The notes under the pieces are model-generated. The model made no database searches. It saw nothing but the letters and a program-made list of their open reading frames with translations, and was not told the DNA's origin. Shown piece by piece: positions 8,291-16,987 of a stretch of DNA of 64,000 nucleotides. The translations under genes were made by a program, and so were the position numbers. This DNA is from Mycobacterium terramassiliense (GTDB lineage: Bacteria; Actinomycetota; Actinomycetes; Mycobacteriales; Mycobacteriaceae), in NCBI RefSeq assembly GCF_900157385.1, contig NZ_LT717701.1, positions 598,693 to 662,692 on the forward strand, written 5' to 3'. The stretch's first letter is position 1; the number at the start of each line of letters is the position of its first letter.

Positions 8291-9360
8291 GGGGTCGCCG
8301 CCGCAAGATCGGGGGCCGGGCGGCCCGCGAACAACGGCAGCTGGAGGTAGGTCTTGATGCCGGGCGCGGCGGCGCACACGTCGGGGATGGCGTTCACGCA
8401 GTGGTTGGCCGTGGCGACCACGCCCGGATTCTTCACCAGCCCTTCGGCGATCGTCTCGGGTTGCAGACCTTTGAAGGTGAGGCTCACGGTCGGGTCGCCG
8501 GTGATCTCGACCTCGAAGCGTTCGCCCCGCCCGCCGAAATTCCAGGCCGGCTCCAGGTCTTGTTCGCCCATCAACCAGTTCACCGCGGCGGTGATGACCG
8601 GTTCGCCATCCACCAGGGCCTGCCAGCGGAAGCGGCGCGCGGCCACCGTTCCCGTGGTGATCGGGAAAGGGGCGTAGTCGATGTCGGCGGTCGCCACCGC
8701 GACGTCTTGGATGGTCCGTATGTTCGGTTCGATGCGAAATCCCATGTGGTCGGCGATCATTCGGACCGATTGCTTGAAGCCCGCCTCGAGCAGGCTGGCC
8801 ATGGGGCCTTGCATCGCTTCCTCGGGCGTGCCGCCGAATCCCATGATGTGGCGCACGACGTCCGGGGCGTTGTAGGTGCGGATGTCGGAGAACTCCTCGG
8901 CGCGCACGTGCGTGACCGCCGACGACAGCGACGACACCATGAGCGGGAACCGTTCGGTGATGCCCCCGGGGTGGATCCCCGAACCGTGCAGGGTGACCCC
9001 GCCCTCGAGCGCCGCGTCGGCAACCGCCTGGTGGCGGGGATTGCCCGGGTCCGGGTACACCCAGCCGACCGGGGTGACCACGTTCTTGCCGGACCGCAAG
9101 ATCGCGATGACCTCGTCGTCGTTGGGGACCAAGGGGCTATAGACGACGCAGTCCGCCTCCAGGGCCAGCAGCTCGTCGACGTTGGTGGTGGCGGCGACGC
9201 CGAGCGGCGCCGTGCCGATGATGTCGCCGACGTCCACGCCGTCCTTGCTCGCACTGTGCACCCAGCAGCCGACCAGGTCCAGCTGCGGATGATTGAGCAC
9301 GCACGCGATGGCGGCCTTGCCGACACCTCCTGTCGCCCATTGGATGACGCGGATGTTCAT
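8287..9360 (-). CDS. Dihydrodipicolinate-reductase-like NAD(P)H dehydrogenase
   Basis: A 357-residue paralogue of the proteins at 5315 and 38071. It opens MNIRVIQWATGGVGKAAI, giving the Rossmann motif at once, followed by GCWVHSASKDGVDVGD and DCVVYSPL. The start ATG 9360 is supported by a GGGAGG box just upstream on the same strand. It is the first gene of the leftward operon and faces the SDR at 9460 across 99 bases that hold a perfect palindrome. The reaction is unassigned; family members are dehydrogenases that act on amino or keto substrates with NAD(P)H. Confidence 0.75.
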   Translation of the reverse strand: MNIRVIQWATGGVGKAAIACVLNHPQLDLVGCWVHSASKDGVDVGDIIGTAPLGVAATTNVDELLALEADCVVYSPLVPNDDEVIAILRSGKNVVTPVGWVYPDPGNPRHQAVADAALEGGVTLHGSGIHPGGITERFPLMVSSLSSAVTHVRAEEFSDIRTYNAPDVVRHIMGFGGTPEEAMQGPMASLLEAGFKQSVRMIADHMGFRIEPNIRTIQDVAVATADIDYAPFPITTGTVAARRFRWQALVDGEPVITAAVNWLMGEQDLEPAWNFGGRGERFEVEITGDPTVSLTFKGLQPETIAEGLVKNPGVVATANHCVNAIPDVCAAAPGIKTYLQLPLFAGRPAPDLAAATP

Positions 9361-9421
9361 GTGGCCTCCCAGGTGCCCCGCCTTTACACGCCGACGGCTG
9401 AAATGGCACAGTATGACCCGC

Positions 9422-9436
9422 TGACAGTCACTGTCA
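9422..9436. promoter_or_regulatory. Perfect palindromic operator in divergent promoter region
   Basis: TGACAGTCACTGTCA is a perfect palindrome with 7-base arms around one central base. It lies between the divergent starts at 9360 (minus) and 9460 (plus). Size and symmetry fit a TetR-type operator, and the regulator at 6421-7026 is the obvious candidate. That pairing is an inference from proximity. Confidence 0.6.
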
Positions 9437-9459
9437 ATGACGCACAGGAAGGCCTGACG

Positions 9460-10323
9460 ATGGGCGCCCTCGACGGCAAAATCGCGATCGTCACCGGAAC
9501 CAGCCGCGGTGTGGGCGTCGGCATCGCCCACGAATTGCTACGCGCGGGCGCCACGGTCATCGGCTGCTCGCGCTCGCCGCTGGCGGCCATCCCGGGTGTC
9601 GACGCGGAACCCGACTGGGCGGCCCGAGCCCACCAAAAGGTTTGCGACCAAGGCGATTACCGCTCGATCGACTCATTCGTCGCCGATGTCGTGGCCGCGC
9701 ACGGGCGCATCGACATCCTGGTGAACAACGCCGGCGGCACGGTGCCGGCGCCGCACGCCGAAAGCATTCCCGAACTCGTGCAACGCATCCAGGGCGCGCC
9801 GCCGAGCGACGACGACTATGAGCGCACGGCGCTGTTTCACGCGTACGCGATCCAGATGAACCTCATCAGCCCGCTGTGGTTCGCGATCCGCGCGTACCGG
9901 CAGATGAGCACCCAGGACGGCGTGGGCTGCATCATCAACATCTCCAGCGGCGCCGGGCACCCCGCCGGGTCGCCCACGCTGGTCTCCTATGGCGCGGCCA
10001 AGAGCGGGCTCAACCAGCTGACCCGGTCGCTGGCCGAGGAATGGGGGCCCAACGTCCGGGTCAACTGCGTCGCGCTGGGCCCGACCATGACCGAGAATTT
10101 CCGGTCGTTCGTCCTGCCGAAGGACGACCCGACCGGCGAGAAGTACTTCGCCGCCGTCCCGCTGCGCCGGGCGGGCGAGCCGGCGGAGGTGGGCCGGGTC
10201 TGTGTGTTCCTGGCGAGCGGAGACGCGGACTTCGTCAACGGCACCACCATCGAATGCGACGGCGGCATGCTGCCCGGCGTGCTGTACGACGCGGGCCTGA
10301 AGACCATCACGGACCTGCTGTAG
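9460..10323 (+). CDS. Short-chain dehydrogenase/reductase (SDR)
   Basis: A 287-residue SDR. The start ATG 9460 (MGALDGKIAIVTGTSRGVGVG) follows AGGAAGG at 9446-9452; longer in-frame extension upstream is open only by chance. The cofactor loop TGTSRGVG, NNAGG, the INISSG strand, and the active-site YGAAKSGLNQLTRSL are all present. An insertion after NNAGG (about 30 residues with HAESIPELVQRIQGAPPSDDDY) is longer than in the minimal family. It is transcribed away from the leftward operon and probably shares its operator. Confidence 0.85.
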   Translation: MGALDGKIAIVTGTSRGVGVGIAHELLRAGATVIGCSRSPLAAIPGVDAEPDWAARAHQKVCDQGDYRSIDSFVADVVAAHGRIDILVNNAGGTVPAPHAESIPELVQRIQGAPPSDDDYERTALFHAYAIQMNLISPLWFAIRAYRQMSTQDGVGCIINISSGAGHPAGSPTLVSYGAAKSGLNQLTRSLAEEWGPNVRVNCVALGPTMTENFRSFVLPKDDPTGEKYFAAVPLRRAGEPAEVGRVCVFLASGDADFVNGTTIECDGGMLPGVLYDAGLKTITDLL

Positions 10324-10410
10324 CGCCGTCTTCGCTCGTCCACCGAAACTGCCCACGTTGATCAACGGCGGTGCTAACTTCCCGGTTAGTCAATGGTTCG
10401 GGGAGGCACC

Positions 10411-10839
10411 ATGCATCGGATAGTCGCTGCGGCAACGTGGGCCGCGCCAGTGATCGTCGCAGTTGGCTGCTGCATGGGAACGCAGCGGGCCGCCGCGGAC
10501 AATCCGGTCTGCATACAGACGTGGTGTTCGTTCTTGTCCCCGTCCGGCAACATCGGCTGCGAGATGGATTACCAGCGCAACGGCGTTCCCGACGAAACCT
10601 ATTGCCAGTCCACCTCGCCGCCGCAGTCCGCGCGGCTGTCCACCGACGGAACCTTCAAGAGCTGCGCGGGGGAGTCCTGCCTCGGCAACGCGGGGGAGGG
10701 CACGCCCACCCTGCCCTACGGCCAAACCGCTTGGATGGGTCCCTTCAGCTGCCGGTCGGAAGAAAGTGGCATCACCTGCAAGGTCACGTCCGGCCGCGGA
10801 TTCACCATTTCCAACGCGGGGATCGAGCCGCTCCGGTAA
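10411..10839 (+). CDS. Secreted cysteine-rich protein with SPSGNIGC motif
   Basis: A 142-residue protein with a signal peptide (MHRIVAAATWAAPVIVAVGCC to about AAADNP). The start ATG 10411 has GGGGAGG at 10400-10406. The mature part contains eight Cys residues after the likely cleavage site and the motif SPSGNIGCEMD, which recurs in a family of small secreted actinobacterial proteins of unknown function. The hydrophobic core ends with a Cys pair, but the surrounding residues do not form a clear lipobox, so secretion rather than lipidation is favoured. It appears to be a single-gene unit. Confidence 0.7.
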   Translation: MHRIVAAATWAAPVIVAVGCCMGTQRAAADNPVCIQTWCSFLSPSGNIGCEMDYQRNGVPDETYCQSTSPPQSARLSTDGTFKSCAGESCLGNAGEGTPTLPYGQTAWMGPFSCRSEESGITCKVTSGRGFTISNAGIEPLR

Positions 10840-10872
10840 CGGTCAGATCGCCACGCCGGAGTGGCCGCTCGC

Positions 10873-11679
10873 TTAGCCAAGGATCGGGAGACGGCGCTCG
10901 CGGCCCAGCGCGTCGAGGGCGGCCTGCATGACCGAGCGCACGTAGGCGTCGACCTCATCGACGTCGGGATCCTCACCGAACCTCGCGGCGACATCGATCG
11001 GCTCCAGCACCCGATAGACGATCTTGGCCGGCAACGGCATGTTGGCGGGGAAGAAGACTGTCATACCGAAGGGGAAACCGATAGTCACCGGGAGGATCTC
11101 AATCCGAAAGCGCTTGAATCGCAGCCGCTTCGCGAGCCAATTGCCCCGGGTGAGGAATAGCTGCGTCTCCTGACCACCGATTGACACGGCGGGCACGATC
11201 GGCACGCCCGCTTCGATTGCGGTCCGCACATATCCGGTACGGCCGCCGAAGTCGATGACGTTCTGGCTCAGCGTCGGTCGGAACGCGTCATAGTCGCCGC
11301 CCGGAAATGCCAGCACGACTCCGCCCGAGCGCAACACCTCGCCGGCGTTTTTCCGGCTGGCATGAATGACGCCGAGGCGGCCCAAGGCCGCGCGAAACGG
11401 CGTGAAGAACACGCCATAGTGGGCGAGGGTGTACAGCGGGCGGTCGTAGCCGAATCTGCCGTAGAGCGCTGGGGCCAAGACGTTCCAGTCGGGTGTCAGC
11501 ACGCCACCGGAATGGTTGGACACCAACAAGGCGCCGCCGGCCGAGGGGAAGGTTTCCAAGCCCCGCACCTCCGGCCGGAACCATCGGTTGATCACGGGCG
11601 TCACCGCATTGATCAGAAGCTCGGTGAAGGTGGGGTCCCACTTGGCCACCTCGTGCGGGGCCACTTCGTCGCCGGCCAT
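10873..11679 (-). CDS. Lysophospholipid acyltransferase family protein (PlsC-like)
   Basis: A 268-residue membrane-associated acyltransferase. ATG 11679 is chosen because GGAG lies eight bases upstream on the same strand; an in-frame ATG at 11712 is possible. The acyl-acceptor motif appears as VSNHSGGVLTPDW near residues 60-72, the phosphate-binding block as FPGGDYDAFRP, and GVPIVPAVSIGG as the later conserved block, as in mycobacterial relatives that acylate lysophosphatidic acid or similar glycerolipids. It lies near an SDR and a WS/DGAT gene, suggesting storage or membrane lipid assembly. Confidence 0.8.
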   Translation of the reverse strand: MAGDEVAPHEVAKWDPTFTELLINAVTPVINRWFRPEVRGLETFPSAGGALLVSNHSGGVLTPDWNVLAPALYGRFGYDRPLYTLAHYGVFFTPFRAALGRLGVIHASRKNAGEVLRSGGVVLAFPGGDYDAFRPTLSQNVIDFGGRTGYVRTAIEAGVPIVPAVSIGGQETQLFLTRGNWLAKRLRFKRFRIEILPVTIGFPFGMTVFFPANMPLPAKIVYRVLEPIDVAARFGEDPDVDEVDAYVRSVMQAALDALGRERRLPILG

Positions 11680-11855
11680 GTTCACTCCTGCGCTGCAGTC
11701 CAATGCGGTCATGCTCGCGCGCCCATGGGGCGCCGCGGCAGAGCCACAATTCCCCGCAGCCGGGGACCAATGGCGGCCATGGTGGGTCAAAAGACTCGTT
11801 CGAACCACCGCGGTCATCGATACCGTCAGCCCTCGAGTGAGTTAGAGGTGCGCCC

Positions 11856-12932
11856 ATGACTGTATTGATGACCGGATTTCCCGGCTTTCTCGGCAGCGCA
11901 CTGCTGCCGGGAATCCTCAAACGCGTTGACAGCTCAGCAATCTGCTTGGTGCAGCCCAAGTTCGCGCCGCTCGCGGAGCGGCGCGTGGCTGAACTGAGCG
12001 GTGCCGATCCGTTCCTGGAGGGCCGGATCGCGGTGGTCGAGGGTGACATCACGCAGCCTGGTCTGGGCCTCGCGGCGGATGCGCTCACCGGGGTCACCGA
12101 GGCGTGGCACCTGGCCGCCGCCTACGACCTGGCCGTGCGCCGCGACGTGGCGGTCCGGGTCAACGTCGACGGCACGCGGAACGTCCTGGATACGCTCGAA
12201 CGCTGCCCCATGTTGACGCGACTGCACTACTTCAGCACGTGCTACGTCAGCGGCCGCTACGCCGGCCCGTTCGGCGAGGAAGACCTCGAAGTCGGCGCTC
12301 CGTTCAACAACTACTACGAGGAGACCAAGAACCTCGCCGAGGCGGAGGTCCGCCGGCACATGGCCGCCGGCATGCCGGCCACGGTCTATCGCCCCGCAAT
12401 CGTCGTCGGTGACAGCCGCACCGGTGAGACGCAGAAGTTCGACGGACCCTACTTCGTCATGCAGTGGCTGTTGCGGCAGCCACGCCGCGCGCTCCTACCG
12501 CTGGCCGGCGACCCGACGGCGACGCGGGTGAACGTGGTGCCGCGCGACTTCGTCGTCGATGCGGTCGGGTACTTGAGCGGCCTTCCCGCCTCCGAGGGCC
12601 GAACCTATCAATTGGCGGATCCGCGCCCGCTCACCGTCGAGGAGATCGCGGAGGCGCTCGCCGAGGCGACGGGCCGGCAACTCATCAAGGTGCCGTTGCC
12701 GCGCAAGCTGGCCAGGGCGTCCCTGGCGCACGTGCCGGGGCTCTACCGCCTGATGCGGATCCCGCCCGAGGCGGTCGACTACTTCGCCCACCCCACCACC
12801 TATTTGACCGACCATTGCCGCGCCGACCTCGCCGGCAGCGGCATCGAGGCGCCGCCGTTCCGCAGCTACGTCGATCGGCTCGTCGAGTTCATGCGCGGCC
12901 ATCCCGAGGTCGGGTCGGCGGCGATGTTCTGA
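11856..12932 (+). CDS. NAD-dependent epimerase / fatty-acyl reductase-like SDR
   Basis: A 358-residue extended SDR with a Rossmann start TVLMTGFPGFLGSALL, the region YFSTCYVSGRYAGPFGEEDL, and YYEETKNLAEAEV giving the catalytic YxxxK. The fold resembles the male-sterility or NAD_binding_4 group that reduces fatty acyl groups, and also nucleoside-sugar epimerases. Neighbours are an acyltransferase upstream and a wax-ester/triacylglycerol synthase downstream, which would fit production or use of fatty alcohols. The function is inferred from context and fold only. Confidence 0.75.
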   Translation: MTVLMTGFPGFLGSALLPGILKRVDSSAICLVQPKFAPLAERRVAELSGADPFLEGRIAVVEGDITQPGLGLAADALTGVTEAWHLAAAYDLAVRRDVAVRVNVDGTRNVLDTLERCPMLTRLHYFSTCYVSGRYAGPFGEEDLEVGAPFNNYYEETKNLAEAEVRRHMAAGMPATVYRPAIVVGDSRTGETQKFDGPYFVMQWLLRQPRRALLPLAGDPTATRVNVVPRDFVVDAVGYLSGLPASEGRTYQLADPRPLTVEEIAEALAEATGRQLIKVPLPRKLARASLAHVPGLYRLMRIPPEAVDYFAHPTTYLTDHCRADLAGSGIEAPPFRSYVDRLVEFMRGHPEVGSAAMF

Positions 12933-12973
12933 GAGCGCTTCGCGTCGCGAGCCGTTCGGGGTCTAATTGGTGG

Positions 12974-14329
12974 ATGGAACTGATGATGCCCACCGACGCG
13001 GTCTTCCTGCTGGGGGAATCCCGTGAACACCCTATGCACGTCGGCGGCTTGCAGTTATACGAGCCACCCCCGGGCGCCGGTCCCGACTTCGTCCGGGAGT
13101 TCACGGACGCGCTGATCTCCAGCGACGAATTCCAGCCCACATTTCGCAAGCACCCCGCGACGATCATGGGCGGGATAACCCCAATGGCGTGGGCCTATGA
13201 CGACGAGGTCGACGTCGACTACCACGTTCGGCGCTCGGCGCTGGCCTCACCGGGCCGGGTGCGCGAACTGCTGGAGCTGACCTCCCGGCTGCACACCAGC
13301 CTCCTCGATCGCCACCGCCCGCTGTGGGAGCTCTATGTAGTGGAGGGGCTGAAGGACGGCCGGTTCGCCATGTACTGCAAGATGCATCACGCGCTGATCG
13401 ACGGCGTCTCGGCGCAGAAGCTGATGCAGCGCGCACTGTCGAACGATCCCGATGACCCCGAGATTCGCGCGCCGTGGAGCCTGGCGAAACCCAAGCGCAA
13501 GTCCAGCCCCACCTCCCGGGTGGGCTCACTGCTCCGGACGGCGGGATCGGTTGCGGCGCTTGGTCCTTCGACGGTGTCGCTGGCCCGCGCCGCCCTGTTT
13601 GAACAGCAGGTGACGTTGCCGTTCGGCGCCCCGCGCACCATGCTGAACGTCAAGATCGGGGGCGCCCGCCGCTGTGCCGCCCAGTCCTGGTCGGTGGACC
13701 GCATCAAGAGCGTCAAGCGGGCCGCGGGGGTGACTCTCAACGACGTCGTCCTGGCCATGTGCTCGGGTGCGCTGCGCTACTACCTGCTCGAGCAGAACGC
13801 GCTGCCGGACACGCCCCTGGTCGCGATGGTCCCGGTGAGTCTGCGTCGCGAGGACGAGGCCGACGCCGGCGGCAACCTCGTCGGCGCGATCCTGTGCAAC
13901 CTGGCCACCGACGCCGACGACCCCGCGGAGCGGCTCCAGGCCGTCAGCGAGTCGATGCGCAGCAACAAGAAGGTGTTTTCCGAATTGCCCCGGATCCAGG
14001 CGCTGGCGCTGTCGGCGATGAACATGGGCTCGCTGGCCCTGGCCGCGGTCCCGGGTTGGGTGAACTCCACGTCGCCGCCGTTCAACCTCGTCATATCGAA
14101 CGTGCCGGGTCCCCAGGAGCAGCTGTACTGCGGGGGTGCGCGGCTCGACGGCAACTACCCGCTGTCGGCCATCCTGGACGGACAGGCGCTGAACATCACC
14201 CTGGTCAGCAACGCCGGCAATCTCGATTTCGGTCTGGTCGGGTGCCGTCGCAGCGTTCCGCACCTGCAGCGCCTGCTCGCGCACTTGGAGTCGTCGCTCA
14301 AGGATCTGGAACGCGCCGTCGGGGTCTGA
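12974..14329 (+). CDS. Wax ester synthase / diacylglycerol acyltransferase (WS/DGAT)
   Basis: A 451-residue bifunctional acyltransferase that transfers an acyl-CoA chain to a long-chain alcohol or diacylglycerol. The catalytic motif HHxxxDG is present as MHHALIDGVS near residue 140. The N-terminus MELMMPTDAVFLLGESREHPMHVGGL is the usual WS/DGAT opening; ATG 12974 is chosen although its ribosome binding site is weak. NVPGPQEQLYCGGARL near the C-terminus is the second conserved block. With the NUDIX gene six bases downstream it matches the M. tuberculosis pair Rv3734c (tgs2)-Rv3733c, so orthology with tgs2 is likely but unproven. Confidence 0.85.
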   Translation: MELMMPTDAVFLLGESREHPMHVGGLQLYEPPPGAGPDFVREFTDALISSDEFQPTFRKHPATIMGGITPMAWAYDDEVDVDYHVRRSALASPGRVRELLELTSRLHTSLLDRHRPLWELYVVEGLKDGRFAMYCKMHHALIDGVSAQKLMQRALSNDPDDPEIRAPWSLAKPKRKSSPTSRVGSLLRTAGSVAALGPSTVSLARAALFEQQVTLPFGAPRTMLNVKIGGARRCAAQSWSVDRIKSVKRAAGVTLNDVVLAMCSGALRYYLLEQNALPDTPLVAMVPVSLRREDEADAGGNLVGAILCNLATDADDPAERLQAVSESMRSNKKVFSELPRIQALALSAMNMGSLALAAVPGWVNSTSPPFNLVISNVPGPQEQLYCGGARLDGNYPLSAILDGQALNITLVSNAGNLDFGLVGCRRSVPHLQRLLAHLESSLKDLERAVGV

Positions 14330-14335
14330 CGGTCG

Positions 14336-14821
14336 ATGCCGACGCTCAGCGCGGGCGTGCTGGTGTACCGGATCGTCGACGGCGTCGTCGAGGTCCTGAT
14401 CGCACACCCGGGTGGCCCGTTCTGGGCACGCAAAGACGATGGCGCCTGGTCGATTCCCAAGGGCGAGTATGCCGACGGCGAGGATCCCTGGGCCGTCGCG
14501 CAGCGCGAGTTCCATGAGGAACTCGGGATGCCGGTGCCGGCCGGGCCGCGCGTCGACCTCGGCGCGCTGAAACAACCGAGCGGCAAGGTGATCACCGCGT
14601 TCGCCGTCGCGGCCGATCTCGACGTCACCGACGCGCGCAGCAACACCTTCGACATGGAGTGGCCCAGGGGCTCGGGCCGGATGCGGGAGTTTCCCGAGGT
14701 CGACCGGGTTGGCTGGTTTACGGTGGCGCGGGCACGCGCGAAGCTGCTCAAGGGTCAGCGCCCTTTCCTCGATCGGTTGCTGGCCGATCCGGCGCTGGCG
14801 GGATTGGACGAAGGGACTTGA
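14336..14821 (+). CDS. NUDIX hydrolase
   Basis: A 161-residue NUDIX protein. The complete box GEYADGEDPWAVAQREF followed by HEELGM fits Gx5Ex7REUxEExGU at residues 42-64. It should hydrolyse a nucleoside diphosphate linked to another moiety with Mg2+. It starts six bases after the WS/DGAT stop and ends three bases before the dehalogenase, so all three are probably cotranscribed. The position equals that of Rv3733c in M. tuberculosis. Confidence 0.85.
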   Translation: MPTLSAGVLVYRIVDGVVEVLIAHPGGPFWARKDDGAWSIPKGEYADGEDPWAVAQREFHEELGMPVPAGPRVDLGALKQPSGKVITAFAVAADLDVTDARSNTFDMEWPRGSGRMREFPEVDRVGWFTVARARAKLLKGQRPFLDRLLADPALAGLDEGT

Positions 14822-14824
14822 AAT

Positions 14825-15730
14825 ATGCAGACGCTCCGCACCCCCGACGACCGATTCGACGACGTGCCCGACTTCCCTTATGCGCCAAGGTATTGCGAGA
14901 TACCGGACGGCGAGGGCGGTGCGCTGCGGGTCGCCTGGGTGGAGGACGGGCCGCGGGATGCCGACCCGGTTCTGATGCTGCACGGCGAGCCGTCCTGGTC
15001 GTACCTGTACCGCAAGATGATTCCGATACTGGTGTCCGCCGGGCACCGCGTCATCTGCCCCGACCTCGTCGGCTTCGGTCGCTCGGACAAGCCGACCCGC
15101 CGCGAAGACCACAGCTATGCGCGCCACGTCGAGTGGATGCGCGCCGTCGCCTTCGACGTCCTGGGCCTTCGCGACGTGACCCTGGTGGGCCAGGACTGGG
15201 GCGGGCTGATCGGATTGCGGTTGGCGGCCGAGCATCCGGAGCGGTTCGCCCGGCTGGTCGTCGCCAACACCGGTCTGCCGAACGGCGAGCAGCCGATGGC
15301 CGAGGACTGGTGGCATTTCCGTAAGGCCATCGACATCATGCCGGACCTCAACATCGGGTGGTTCGTGCAGGGCGGATGTATCCAGCAGCTGAGCCACGGG
15401 GTGTGCGCGGCGTATAACGCGCCGTTTCCCGATGACGAGTACTGCGCGGGGCCACGGGCGATGCCCGGGCTGGTGCCCACCACACCGGACGACCCCGCCG
15501 CGGCGGCCAACAAGGCGGCGTGGGCCAAGCTGTCCGTGAGCCCGACGCCCATGCTGGTGGCGTTCAGCGACAGCGACCCCATCACCGGGCCAATGGCCGC
15601 GATTTTTCGGCGCGAGATGCGCGGCGCCCAGGGTGTCGACCACCCGACGATCCGCGGCGCCGGGCACTTTCTGCAGGAGGATGCCGGCGAGGAACTGGCC
15701 AACCACATCGTGGAGTTTCTGCGGCGCTGA
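14825..15730 (+). CDS. Haloalkane dehalogenase (DhmA/Rv2296-like)
   Basis: A 301-residue alpha/beta hydrolase. HGEPSWSYLYRKM at residues 53-65 gives the oxyanion-hole region and GQDWGG places the nucleophile Asp at 124 with the halide-holding Trp at 125. SDSDP offers the acid and HFLQED near the end the catalytic His. The overall match to the recalled Rv2296 and M. avium DhmA sequences is clear (LRTPDDRF opening, SDKPTR, VVANT). The reaction is hydrolytic release of halide from haloalkanes. It lies between a conserved NUDIX gene and a P450, in a stretch not present at the matching place in M. tuberculosis. Confidence 0.82.
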   Translation: MQTLRTPDDRFDDVPDFPYAPRYCEIPDGEGGALRVAWVEDGPRDADPVLMLHGEPSWSYLYRKMIPILVSAGHRVICPDLVGFGRSDKPTRREDHSYARHVEWMRAVAFDVLGLRDVTLVGQDWGGLIGLRLAAEHPERFARLVVANTGLPNGEQPMAEDWWHFRKAIDIMPDLNIGWFVQGGCIQQLSHGVCAAYNAPFPDDEYCAGPRAMPGLVPTTPDDPAAAANKAAWAKLSVSPTPMLVAFSDSDPITGPMAAIFRREMRGAQGVDHPTIRGAGHFLQEDAGEELANHIVEFLRR

Positions 15731-15760
15731 GCCGACCGCCGGTGCGGGCAGAATGTGAGC

Positions 15761-16987
15761 ATGACGACCGCCCAAGCCGAATCGCAGGGGCTGTTGCTGC
15801 AGCTGATCGACCCGGCCAACCGCGCCGACCCGTATCCGCTGCTGGCACAGTTTCGTGACCGCGGTCCGCTGCGACTGCCGCAGACCAACCTCACGGTTTT
15901 CTCGGCGTACCGAGACTGCGACGAGGTGTTGCGGCATCCGTCGTCGAGCAGCAGCAACATGAAGTCCACGGTCGCGAAGCGCCAGCTCGAGGCGGGATTG
16001 TTGCAGCCCCGGCCGTTCCCGCCGGGGTTTTTGTTCCTCGATCCACCCGATCACACCCGGCTACGCAAGCTGGTCGCCAAGGCGTTTTCGCCGAAAGTGG
16101 TGAACGCGCTGCAACCCGAAATCGTTGCGCTGGTGGACGGACTGCTTGATCGGATCGCCGAGAAGGGCGAGTTCGACGTCGTCGAGGATTTCGCCTATCC
16201 GCTGCCCGTGGCGGTGATCTGCCGGCTGCTCGGCGTGCCGCTCGACGACGAGCCGCAATTCAGCCAGGCGTCGGCGGTGCTGGCGCAGGCGCTGGACCCG
16301 TTCTCGACGATCACCGGTGTCCCGCCGGACGTTGTGAATGAGCGAATGCAGGCGGTGCGGGGGCTGCGCGGCTATCTCCACGACTTGATCGAGCGGCGGC
16401 GGTCAGAGCCGGGCGACGACCTGTTATCGGGCCTGGTCGCGGTGGAGGAGTCCGGCGATCAGCTGACCGAGGAGGAGATCGTCTCCACCTGCAATCTGCT
16501 TTTGATCGCCGGACATGAGACCACGGTGAACCTGATCGGCAATGCGATCTTTGCCATGCTGCGCCACCCCGAGCACTGGATGGCCCTGGGCGCCGACCCG
16601 GCCCGGGCTCCGGCGATCGTGGAGGAGACGCTGCGCTACGACCCACCCGTGCAACTGGCCGGGCGGGTCGCGGCGGCGGACATGACGATCGGTGACGTCG
16701 ACATGCCCGCGGGCGACATCATGATGGTCCTGCTCGCCGCGGCCCAGCGTGATCCCGCCGAGTTCGACCGGCCCGACAGCTTCGACCCGGACCGGGGGAC
16801 CCTGCGGCACTTGGGATTTGGCCGCGGAATTCACTATTGCCTGGGCGCACCGCTGGCGCGGCTGGAGGCCGGCGCGGCCCTGTCGGCGGTCACGGCACGC
16901 TTCCCCCGTGCGCGGCTGGCCGGTGAACCGCACTACAAGGCCAACGTCACGCTGCGCGGCCTATCGGAGCTGATGGTCGCGGTCTGA
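15761..16987 (+). CDS. Cytochrome P450
   Basis: A 408-residue soluble P450. The I-helix oxygen-binding motif is AGHETT at 250-255, ExxR is EETLR (E289, R292), and the haem loop FGRGIHYCLG puts the Cys ligand at 360. ATG 15761 is preferred over GTG 15755 for lack of any signal in between. It hydroxylates an unknown, probably hydrophobic, substrate with electrons from a ferredoxin; none is encoded nearby. Its stop abuts the stop of the convergent gene at 16988. Confidence 0.9.
   Translation: MTTAQAESQGLLLQLIDPANRADPYPLLAQFRDRGPLRLPQTNLTVFSAYRDCDEVLRHPSSSSSNMKSTVAKRQLEAGLLQPRPFPPGFLFLDPPDHTRLRKLVAKAFSPKVVNALQPEIVALVDGLLDRIAEKGEFDVVEDFAYPLPVAVICRLLGVPLDDEPQFSQASAVLAQALDPFSTITGVPPDVVNERMQAVRGLRGYLHDLIERRRSEPGDDLLSGLVAVEESGDQLTEEEIVSTCNLLLIAGHETTVNLIGNAIFAMLRHPEHWMALGADPARAPAIVEETLRYDPPVQLAGRVAAADMTIGDVDMPAGDIMMVLLAAAQRDPAEFDRPDSFDPDRGTLRHLGFGRGIHYCLGAPLARLEAGAALSAVTARFPRARLAGEPHYKANVTLRGLSELMVAV

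Noticed and set aside
10357..10389. GTTGATCAAC palindrome and CTAAC/GTTAG pair before the secreted protein gene
   Set aside because: They are short, with no matching second copy or adjacent regulator, so chance is likely.
10373..10391. IdeR (iron) box candidate
   Set aside because: Only the TAAC/GTTA parts match; the central bases do not fit the IdeR consensus.
13526..16054. Long open frame of 842 codons on the minus strand
   Set aside because: It is antisense to the WS/DGAT, NUDIX, dehalogenase and P450 genes, all of which have clear motifs; long antisense frames are expected at this G+C.
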